From positions 1 to 40,795 of the forward strand of contig CALLLI010000052.1 of NCBI GenBank assembly GCA_938082635.1: 40,795 bases of DNA, written 5' to 3'. Origin of the DNA: an uncultured Verrucomicrobiales bacterium. GTDB lineage: Bacteria > Verrucomicrobiota > Verrucomicrobiia > Verrucomicrobiales > DEV007. Every line of letters starts with the position of its first letter. Position 1 is the stretch's first letter. Below the pieces are notes generated by a model that was not told the DNA's origin, ran no database searches, and worked only from the letters and a program-made list of their open reading frames with translations. The position numbers and the translations under genes were made by a program. Of this stretch, positions 1 to 6,918 are shown in pieces.

Positions 1-2
1 TC

Positions 3-179
3 GAACGGTTGTGGAAGCTGACCAAACGCCGGTGCTTGACCAATCGATACTATGCCGACTTCAAAGCATTCTGCGACGCGATCGACAAATGCCTCGATGA
101 TCTGTCCGGTCCTCTCAAAACGGAACTCACCAGCTTAATGAGTCTCAATTTCCAATTCTTCCTGATTCACAAATCATGA
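3..179 (+). CDS. IS630-family transposase, C-terminal fragment (runs off the left edge)
   Basis: The frame is open from the window edge to TGA at 177-179 and gives 58 residues. They begin ERLWKLTKRRCLTNRYY and end FQFFLIHKS. The 'ERLWK-x-T-x-NRYY-x-x-F' pattern followed by a 'SL-x-x-NFQFF' ending is the usual C-terminus of IS630 (Tc1/mariner-like) transposases, where the Glu of ERLW is near the last DDE acidic residue. The rest of the element lies outside the window, so I cannot say whether it is intact. The sequence after the stop (cggcagta then TA at 192-193) may be the right end of the element, because IS630 elements insert at TA. This last point is inference. Confidence 0.75.
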   Translation, partial: ERLWKLTKRRCLTNRYYADFKAFCDAIDKCLDDLSGPLKTELTSLMSLNFQFFLIHKS

Positions 180-252
180 CGCGCGGCAGTATAACGTGCC
201 GAATTTGAGAGAGGGGTTGCTCAACTTTGGGAGATCTGCTCGATTGAGTGTC

Positions 253-1398
253 ATGAATTTTCGAATTCTCGCTGCTTTCGTCTGCCTCGCCCCAGTCTTA
301 GCCATCTCCGAGGATATGGGGTGGAAGAAGCACGTGGTTCACGAGGGCTTTCGCACGAATACCGCTGTGGCTGCTGACTACACAGGAGATGGCAAGGTGG
401 ATATCATCGCCAATAACGACGACAAGACCCGCCTCTTTGTCGCTCCTGATTGGAAAGAGACGGTCATCAGTGATTCGCCGCAACACGGGTTCATCCATAG
501 TGAGACATTCGATGTCGATGGCGACGGTGATCCTGATTTCATTGGAGCCCGCTATTCGCCTGGCCTCATTGTCTGGCTAGAGAATCCGGGAGGAGCACCG
601 ACTGGGCTGTGGAAAGAGCGTTTGATTAGTGACCAGCTGAATGGGATTCACGGTCTTCTCGCGGGCGACGTGGACAAGGATGGCAAGATGGATTTGTTAG
701 CAAATAGTGCTCAGCCGGTTGGTACCGACTACCCAGTGTCGCTTGCGTGGTTGCCGATTCCAAAGGCGGCGCGTGAAGCTTCTTCGTGGGACGTGAACAT
801 CTTTGCGAAGGAAGATGCGCCAGGGTTAACACACTACCTAGGCCTGGGCGATGTGAATGGAGATGGCCGTCCTGATGCTGCCACAGGAGCGAAAGGTAAG
901 CCTGCTCTCGATGGCAACTACTTTGCTTGGTGGGAAGCCCCGGCCGATGCCAAGGCTGTTTGGACGAAACACCTCATTGCGAAGGATCAGTTAGGCGCGA
1001 CAAACATTCACCCGGTGGATGTGAACGCCGACGGGAAGTGTGATTTCATTGCCTCGCGGGGGCATGGGGAGGGGGTGGTCTGGTTCGAAGGGCCCTCTTG
1101 GAAACGTCATGAGATTCACGCGACTATCAAAGAGCCGCATGCTCTTATTGTTCTCGACTTCGATGGTGATGGCGATCAGGACGCCGCGACGTGTGCGTTT
1201 GGATCGCGCGAGGCTTATTGGTTTGAGAACGATGGAAAGGGTGGTTTCACCAATCACCTTGTCGCGAAGGATCAAGCTGCCTATGACATTCGTGCAGCGG
1301 ACCTGGATGGCGACGGTGATCTTGACCTTCTCATCGCGGGGCAGGCGAGCAATAACGTGGCTTGGTATGAGAATCCGAAGAAGTCGGGGGGGCGCTAG
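253..1398 (+). CDS. Secreted FG-GAP/VCBS repeat protein (seven-bladed propeller)
   Basis: A 381-residue protein, starting at ATG 253 because the next 19 residues (MNFRILAAFVCLAPVLAIS) form a good signal peptide; an upstream GTG at 196 would bury it. Seven copies of the calcium-binding FG-GAP/VCBS motif follow: DYTGDGKVD, DVDGDGDPD, DVDKDGKMD, DVNGDGRPD, DVNADGKCD, DFDGDGDQD and DLDGDGDLD. They are spaced about 45-60 residues apart and are followed by W-x-EN(P/G) strands. This is the layout of an integrin-alpha-like beta-propeller exported to the periplasm or cell surface. No catalytic domain is visible, so binding of protein or glycan is likely but the ligand is unknown. Its TAG stop shares a CTAG palindrome with the stop of the convergent transglutaminase gene. 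Confidence 0.85.
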   Translation: MNFRILAAFVCLAPVLAISEDMGWKKHVVHEGFRTNTAVAADYTGDGKVDIIANNDDKTRLFVAPDWKETVISDSPQHGFIHSETFDVDGDGDPDFIGARYSPGLIVWLENPGGAPTGLWKERLISDQLNGIHGLLAGDVDKDGKMDLLANSAQPVGTDYPVSLAWLPIPKAAREASSWDVNIFAKEDAPGLTHYLGLGDVNGDGRPDAATGAKGKPALDGNYFAWWEAPADAKAVWTKHLIAKDQLGATNIHPVDVNADGKCDFIASRGHGEGVVWFEGPSWKRHEIHATIKEPHALIVLDFDGDGDQDAATCAFGSREAYWFENDGKGGFTNHLVAKDQAAYDIRAADLDGDGDLDLLIAGQASNNVAWYENPKKSGGR

Positions 1399-3563
1399 TT
1401 CTCTTCAGCGTCGTCTTGGCTCAGTTCTTCCCGAAAGGAGCCGACGGTGTCTTTGAATGACTCGACTTCGGCTTTGCTGAGTCCTTGAGGATCAAAGCGG
1501 TAGCGGTAGTGCGTTTGGACGATATTGCTCAGAGATACACGCCATTCTGGATGCACGGTCATGAGTTGCCGGCACCAGTCGCCGACGCTTTGTGCTGTCG
1601 TGCGTAGCCATGCGCGTTCCGCTAGGGTGTCTTCGAGTTCGAACCAGGCGGAGTCTAGTCCTAATAAAGCAATATTTCCAGTTCGTTGGCTGCTTCCCGA
1701 CGCATTCTTCTGGCTCTTGCGCAAACCACGCACAAGGCGCAGCACGACGATGATCAGTAGCCCGCCCGCCAAGATGACTGGGAGAAGCATCCAGAGAAGG
1801 CCTTTGTCGTCCGCTCTGCGCCAGAGATTCCAGGATAGCATCCAGTGATCCCAGCGATCCAAGAACTTTCGTAAGGGTGATAGAGGCTTGTTCTCCACGT
1901 CGAACCAATTGAATGGAGTGGTGTCTACGTTGACCCAACACTGCTCATCTTCTAGCCAGGCGCGTACCCAAGCGTGCCGATGGGTTCCTCGAATGACCCA
2001 TTCGCCACTTTCTTTGTCGAGTTCCTTTAACGCATAACCGACCACATAGCGAGCCTTCACGCCGAGTGCCCTCAGGAGGAGGACGGTAGACGTGGCGTAG
2101 TATTCGCAGTGGCCTTTGCGTCCCTTGCGATCTAAGAAATGGTATAAATGGGACTCCCGCATGCCGAGGTCATTGACGCCAATCCCGCGCAGGTATTGGG
2201 TGTAACGAAAGTTGTTAGCCGGATCGCTGAAGAACCGTTCCACGGCTTGGATGCGTTCGCGTGTGCTGGCCTGCTCTCGCACAGCTAAACTCTTGGCATG
2301 TTTGTGGATGTGTTCGTGTTCGCGCTCGGCAATTTGCAGGTCCTCTTTTTTTACAGGGTGGCTTTCGAGAATGCCGGGGGTGAGTTTGCCTGCGTAAAGC
2401 GTGTATTTGATGGAGCGGTAGCTTGGAGAGAGAATGAGGGAGCCTAACTTATTCTTCTCTAGATTGGAGGCTTCAAGGTCAAAGATGAGGCCCGTATTCT
2501 CAAGTCGCGGCAGGGTCTCTTCATCACTATAAACCTGTCCACGAACTTCCATGATACTGATAGCATCCGTTAGGCTGAAGTTTTCTACCTCCCATTGGTT
2601 GGTATTCTCCACCTTGTCGATGTCGGTGGTGTCGCTGGACGGTCGCTTGTTCCGCCATTCGCGATCTTCGTAAGTCTGATAGATGGTGTCGGGGAGAAGG
2701 CTGGATCGCTTGCCGTCGAGGTGCTTTGCCCGCCAGAAGACCCTGGGGCTGAGTTTGAGGGCTCCGACTTTACCAAATTGGGTACGTGAACTGTTGGCGT
2801 CTGGTGTGTGACGTCCGGACATCCACTCCATCGTCTTGCTTTCGACGACTCTGTGAAGAAACCGCAGGCCGTGGTGGAGGTGGTGTCCGAAGAAGATCGA
2901 GACGAGGAAGAGAGCGCCAGCCAGCACCCATCCGCGGCGAGAGACAAACACGGTGAGCGCCCAAGCGAGCAGAACACTGACGATGACATAGACTGAGGAC
3001 ACCGCACCGAAGCCGATGCGGTGATTTATACTGGCAAAGAACTCGCCGATTCTTGGTGCCTCTCTTCCGACGGCTCCGATGGAGAGGAGAAGGATGGCAA
3101 AGTAGAAATAGCCGAGGTGGGCGCGGCGTGGTTCCTTAAGGCGACGACCGGCGCGCTCGTCGTAGAGGCGCTTGCGACGGGCGACTAAGGAAAATGTTAG
3201 TAATGATACGTCTTTCCCTTGAGTAAAGTACTGCGCCCAGATCATCGGAAAGAGCAGGAGGGGCATCCATATCTGAAACACGCGGGTGATTTGCCATCGG
3301 CCGAAGTCTCGATCGACGACTTGAAAGACAGCGACGATCAGGAAGAGGACGACACAGAGATTCCACACGCGGATGTAATCTTGATCGGAGAATTTCCATC
3401 TCCAGTTCGCCCAGCGGTGGCACTCTAACAGGAGTCCGGCGGCCAGGCCTAAGAGGGGATGGCCAGAGAGCAATCCCCAGAAGAGTAGGGTGGTGCCCAG
3501 CAAGTAAGCCGGAGGCTTTAGCATGGTCCAATCTAACAAATCTCCTGAGTCTTGACCTCTCAT
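1395..3563 (-). CDS. Transmembrane transglutaminase-like cysteine peptidase (DUF3488-Transglut_core)
   Basis: A 722-residue membrane protein. The N-terminal 230 residues are a bundle of about six hydrophobic helices, as in the DUF3488 region. A periplasmic domain follows with the papain-like transglutaminase triad: Cys486 (GHCEYYA), His530 (THRHAWV) and Asp547 (VDTTP). One more helix (about 605-625, LLPVILAGGLLIIVVL) precedes a cytosolic tail that resembles DUF4129. Proteins of this plan act as cysteine peptidases or amidases on unknown envelope substrates. The ATG overlaps the TGA of the upstream DUF58 gene (ATGA at 3560-3563), so translation is probably coupled; this decides the start over Met14. 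The usual MoxR ATPase partner is not next to the pair. Confidence 0.88.
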   Translation of the reverse strand: MRGQDSGDLLDWTMLKPPAYLLGTTLLFWGLLSGHPLLGLAAGLLLECHRWANWRWKFSDQDYIRVWNLCVVLFLIVAVFQVVDRDFGRWQITRVFQIWMPLLLFPMIWAQYFTQGKDVSLLTFSLVARRKRLYDERAGRRLKEPRRAHLGYFYFAILLLSIGAVGREAPRIGEFFASINHRIGFGAVSSVYVIVSVLLAWALTVFVSRRGWVLAGALFLVSIFFGHHLHHGLRFLHRVVESKTMEWMSGRHTPDANSSRTQFGKVGALKLSPRVFWRAKHLDGKRSSLLPDTIYQTYEDREWRNKRPSSDTTDIDKVENTNQWEVENFSLTDAISIMEVRGQVYSDEETLPRLENTGLIFDLEASNLEKNKLGSLILSPSYRSIKYTLYAGKLTPGILESHPVKKEDLQIAEREHEHIHKHAKSLAVREQASTRERIQAVERFFSDPANNFRYTQYLRGIGVNDLGMRESHLYHFLDRKGRKGHCEYYATSTVLLLRALGVKARYVVGYALKELDKESGEWVIRGTHRHAWVRAWLEDEQCWVNVDTTPFNWFDVENKPLSPLRKFLDRWDHWMLSWNLWRRADDKGLLWMLLPVILAGGLLIIVVLRLVRGLRKSQKNASGSSQRTGNIALLGLDSAWFELEDTLAERAWLRTTAQSVGDWCRQLMTVHPEWRVSLSNIVQTHYRYRFDPQGLSKAEVESFKDTVGSFREELSQDDAEEN

Positions 3564-4954
3564 TCGGTGGCAAGAGTCGATGAAGGCTGAAGTGTGAGGG
3601 GAAGGGAGGCCAGCATGCCTTCGATCTCGCCTACGGGTAGGAAAGTCAGACCAGGAAGAGAGTCTCTTCGATCTTCAGTCACTACCAGAACGACGGTGTG
3701 GACGCCGCGTGCTCGAAGCGCTTTGACGAAATCGGCGCGCCTCTCGCACCACTCGGTGAAGATGAGGATCGCCGCACTCAGTGAACTGGCTTGGCTCTGC
3801 ATGGCCTCTCGCATGGCATCGAGGCTTCCTTCCTCGGATGTGGGCTCGATCGTGGCGAGAACTTTCAGCATCTTCTCGGAAGCGCGACTTGCTCCGCTTC
3901 CACCTTGCACGTACTGATAGGTCTGCTTCCCGACGAAGAGGCAATCGAGAGCGGCGCGATTGGATGCCACCCCGGAAACGAAGGAAGCGGCTACGGAAAC
4001 GGCTTCCTCAAAGACTTCGGTGTCTTGATCAGAGAGAAGTGTTGGATCGAGGGCAAGGGCGAAGCGAGGGAGGTGCTCTTCTTCAAATTCTTTGACCACG
4101 GGGCGGTTGAGCCGGGCCCAGCTCCGCCAATGGATGTGGCGGACAGGATCGCCGGGCCGGTACTCGCGCAGGCCGATGAAGTCATCCGACTGGCCAAGAG
4201 CGCTGGCCACGAGTCCTGCGCCAACATCATCCAGCGATTGCCGCCCCGGGAGTTCGAGGTCCGGAATCGGGTAACGGCGGGGTAGAATAAGGAGGCTGCC
4301 TCGGTCTTCACTGACGGAGAGGGCCCGTTGGAAGAGGCCGAAGGGGTCCTTTCTGAGGACGCGGAGGTTTCGCAGGTTGAGTAGTCCCCGGCGGTTCGGG
4401 CGAAGCCGGACCATGACTCGTTTCGTCGCTCCTGGGCCGATATCGAACTCCTCCGAGGTCACCCCAGAAGCCAATCGCTTGGTTTCGAGCAGCCAGAGCC
4501 ATCGATAGTAGACGAAGGTTCGGTCAAATAGGTTCCGTTCTTTCTCTCGGGGCTCAGGTCGGTTGACGAACTCATGGCGACTGGGCAGGACCTCGGTCAT
4601 CCACTCTCGAAAGCGCAGGCTTTGGTAGCCTCGCTGGGCAAGATTCGTCACCACGACAGGAAATCGAAGGTCTTCGCCCGCGGTAGCGTAGCGTGGACAC
4701 CTCCGGCGCACCGTGATTTGGGGGCGCCTCATAAAAATAAGTCCAAGAATCGCCAAGAGTATCACCATGAACAAGATAGCGAATATTTGGTGATGGAGGC
4801 TCCATTGAGTGTCTACCCCGCTCAAACCAATGACGAAACAGGTCATCAGCATGAACCAGCCAGCCTCTGTTACCCGGCGCCTGAGGCCCTGTGAGAGGCG
4901 TTCTCCCCTACGGTAGAGCGTATAGAGAAAGGGGGTGAGCCTGGGCCGCTGCAT
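3560..4954 (-). CDS. DUF58 domain membrane protein
   Basis: A 464-residue protein with two N-terminal membrane helices (about 31-48 and 56-74), a beta-rich middle and the DUF58 signature REYRPGDPVRHIHW at 263-276. A vWA-like fold follows, starting RFALALDP. DUF58 proteins usually sit with a MoxR AAA ATPase and a membrane transglutaminase and are thought to help assemble or mature envelope complexes; the exact reaction is unknown. Here the gene heads a two-gene unit and overlaps the transglutaminase start by four bases. A 195-bp AT-rich divergent region separates it from the outer-membrane barrel gene at 5150. No MoxR gene is present on this side, so the ATPase must be encoded elsewhere or be missing. 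Confidence 0.88.
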   Translation of the reverse strand: MQRPRLTPFLYTLYRRGERLSQGLRRRVTEAGWFMLMTCFVIGLSGVDTQWSLHHQIFAILFMVILLAILGLIFMRRPQITVRRRCPRYATAGEDLRFPVVVTNLAQRGYQSLRFREWMTEVLPSRHEFVNRPEPREKERNLFDRTFVYYRWLWLLETKRLASGVTSEEFDIGPGATKRVMVRLRPNRRGLLNLRNLRVLRKDPFGLFQRALSVSEDRGSLLILPRRYPIPDLELPGRQSLDDVGAGLVASALGQSDDFIGLREYRPGDPVRHIHWRSWARLNRPVVKEFEEEHLPRFALALDPTLLSDQDTEVFEEAVSVAASFVSGVASNRAALDCLFVGKQTYQYVQGGSGASRASEKMLKVLATIEPTSEEGSLDAMREAMQSQASSLSAAILIFTEWCERRADFVKALRARGVHTVVLVVTEDRRDSLPGLTFLPVGEIEGMLASLPLTLQPSSTLATE

Positions 4955-5085
4955 ACGCTAAACTACCGTGAGCTCGGAGAATGAATCTTCTTGGGACTAT
5001 TCATTCATGCGAATTATTAAAACATTTTAATTTACAACGCGAATCGTTAATGAACAAGTTGTATAGGGTTCCCGTTGAAATTTCG

Positions 5086-5115
5086 TTGACTTCAAATTTC
5101 AGGTTCCTATCTATA
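5086..5115 (+). promoter_or_regulatory. Putative sigma-70-type promoter for the outer-membrane barrel gene
   Basis: TTGACT (5086-5091) is followed after 16 bases by TATCTA (5108-5113), or after 18 by TCTATA (5110-5115). The surrounding 4985-5115 stretch is clearly more AT-rich than the coding DNA. A ribosome-binding site AAGGA (5141-5145) sits just ahead of ATG 5150. These are seen in sequence; promoter activity is inference. Confidence 0.45.
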
Positions 5116-5149
5116 CCCGACCGTTCTAGGTAACTTAATCAAGGAATAC

Positions 5150-5989
5150 ATGAAACTAAACGCATTACGTAAAGTTGGAGCACTCGCAGCTGTGAGTGCT
5201 GTCTCCGTCAGTGTCGCAGTGGCGGGGCCAAACACCCCACCACCTGCAGAAACCCCACCACCTGCAGAAATGGACGCTATGGGCTCAATCCCACCACCAC
5301 CTGCTGGCGGCAGCGGCGGTTTCTGGGATTCAGTTGGCGCTACTTTGAGCGTTGGCTATGACTCTGACTACATCTTCCGTGGCTATGACATCGGTCATGA
5401 CCATGTGTGGACGGCACTCGATCTTTCAGTCCCTCTCGGTGACAACATCGAAGCCTCCATTGGCGCTTGGTACACATCCGCGTTCAATGACGGTGAGAAT
5501 GAGCTCGACGTATACGCGTCGGTGGCATTCGACATGGGCACCTGGGGCCTCGAAGTGGGTTACACTAACTATAGTTACCCCAACGGTATCATCGGTGATG
5601 GCAGCGGCAACGGGGGCGAGTCGAACGAAGCTTATGTTTCGGTTGGCACCACTTTAGGTCCTGTCGATGTGGCACTCGCTTACTACTACGATTTCGATCT
5701 CGAGATCAGCTATGTTGAAGCTACGGCTGGCACGTCCATCCCACTGAGCAGCAACGTGAGCCTCGACCCTTCCGTCGGGATCTCTTATGCTGACATCGAC
5801 AACGCGCCTGCTGGCATCGAAGACAGTGGTTTTAACCACTTCTTTGCTAAGCTTGAGTTGCCAATCGCTCTCACGCCATCAGCTACGTTGACTCCTTACA
5901 TTGCTACTAGCGTTGCACAGGACGTCGCAGAAGACCGTGGTGAAGGTGACCACTTCTGGGGCGGCATCGCTCTGAGCATCGACTTCTAA
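5150..5989 (+). CDS. Small outer-membrane beta-barrel protein (TorF/Gcw_chp-like putative porin)
   Basis: A 279-residue protein with a clear signal peptide (MKLNALRKVGALAAVSAVSVSVAVAG). A short Pro-rich linker follows, containing a direct repeat (TPPPAE twice, then SIPPPPAG). From residue 60 on there are alternating aromatic/polar beta strands (LSVGYDSDYIFRGYDIG, LEVGYTNYSYP, VALAYYYDF), and the chain ends in Phe (LSIDF), the usual recognition signal for the BAM complex. The SDYIFRG start of the barrel matches the TorF/Gcw_chp family of putative porins, whose substrates are unknown. The gene has its own promoter-like sequence, a good ribosome-binding site and a strong hairpin terminator, so it is probably a highly expressed single-gene unit. 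The low-complexity linker could let the barrel reach peptidoglycan; that is speculation. Confidence 0.7.
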   Translation: MKLNALRKVGALAAVSAVSVSVAVAGPNTPPPAETPPPAEMDAMGSIPPPPAGGSGGFWDSVGATLSVGYDSDYIFRGYDIGHDHVWTALDLSVPLGDNIEASIGAWYTSAFNDGENELDVYASVAFDMGTWGLEVGYTNYSYPNGIIGDGSGNGGESNEAYVSVGTTLGPVDVALAYYYDFDLEISYVEATAGTSIPLSSNVSLDPSVGISYADIDNAPAGIEDSGFNHFFAKLELPIALTPSATLTPYIATSVAQDVAEDRGEGDHFWGGIALSIDF

Positions 5990-6024
5990 GTCGGCTCGCT
6001 TTCGCTAGAAAGCTAACAGTTTGG

Positions 6025-6052
6025 AAGGACTCTCCGGTGACGGAGGGTCCTT
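6025..6052 (+). terminator. Rho-independent terminator hairpin
   Basis: A 12-bp stem (6025-6036 with 6041-6052, one G-T wobble at 6031/6046) closes on a GTGA tetraloop of the stable GNRA class. It begins 36 bases after the barrel-gene stop. The tail (ttctgcgta) is only modestly T-rich, so termination may be partial. Confidence 0.75.
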
Positions 6053-6134
6053 TCTGCGTATTAGGGGTCCTCAATTTTCGTATTGCTTCTAATGCTGGTC
6101 TTCATACGATCAGGCCAATCGCACAGCATTGCTC

Positions 6135-6899
6135 ATGAATCCTAATCTTATTCGAAATATCGGCATTATCATCTTTCTTAGCCTCCTGTGGCTGTGTTAT
6201 TCAGCTGTGCAGGATTACAATGGCATGTCGGAGGAGCAGCAGGCTGACGGAATCATTAAGTTGATCATGTATTTCCTTCTCACTGCAGTGGTCGGTGGGT
6301 TCCTCTTTGTGAGTTATATTCTCCCTATGTTTGGCGAAGCTGTGGGCGAGGCCATGCTGTCTTCGGCTGAGGAGGCGGGAACAGATCCCTATCTAAAAGC
6401 TCGCGGTAAGGTTGCGATTGGTGATTATGCGGGGGCTGTGGCGTTGTTTCGTACGATTGCTAAAGACAACCCGGGCGACCGCATGCCGATTGCGGATATT
6501 GTGAAGCTTTATCTGGACCGCCTCCATGATCCGGCCAACGCCGAACTTACTTTGGAGAATGCGATCCGCGAGGAACACTGGGAAGAAGAAGACGGAGCGT
6601 GGTTTATCTTCCGCTTGGTGGATCTTATCCAGCAGCACCAGCCGGATGATCAAGATCGGGTCGTCAACCTTCTGCAGAAGTGCATGCGCCGCTACCCAGA
6701 GTCGCGTCAATATGCGAACGCAGTGCACCGTCTCCGGGAGATCGATCCTGAGTTGGTTAAGAGCGTGCAATCGGAGATTTCCTCAGACTCGCAGAGTGAC
6801 GATGGTGATGCTGGAGGGGGGGACTCAGGTGTCCCTGCGCCATCTACGTCTCCGCCGCCTTCGCCGTCTGGCACGCAGCCGCCTAAACCAAATGTGTGA
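6135..6899 (+). CDS. Membrane-anchored TPR-like protein with disordered Pro/Ser tail
   Basis: A 254-residue protein, start taken at ATG 6135 (a TTG two codons upstream is possible). Two hydrophobic helices lie near residues 6-22 and 39-64. A helical region of about 110 residues follows with tetratricopeptide character: YLKARGKVAIGDYAGAVALF, then paired helices spaced about 34 residues apart. The last 40 residues are acidic, then Ser/Pro-rich (SDSQSDDGDAGGG ... PPKPNV), and probably disordered. I do not recognise a named family. TPR-like domains bind partner proteins, so it may scaffold an inner-membrane complex. It ends 19 bases before comEC and probably shares its transcript, which makes a role near DNA uptake possible but unproven. 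Confidence 0.6.
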   Translation: MNPNLIRNIGIIIFLSLLWLCYSAVQDYNGMSEEQQADGIIKLIMYFLLTAVVGGFLFVSYILPMFGEAVGEAMLSSAEEAGTDPYLKARGKVAIGDYAGAVALFRTIAKDNPGDRMPIADIVKLYLDRLHDPANAELTLENAIREEHWEEEDGAWFIFRLVDLIQQHQPDDQDRVVNLLQKCMRRYPESRQYANAVHRLREIDPELVKSVQSEISSDSQSDDGDAGGGDSGVPAPSTSPPPSPSGTQPPKPNV

Positions 6900-6918
6900 G
6901 ATTTGTTAGACTTAAGGG

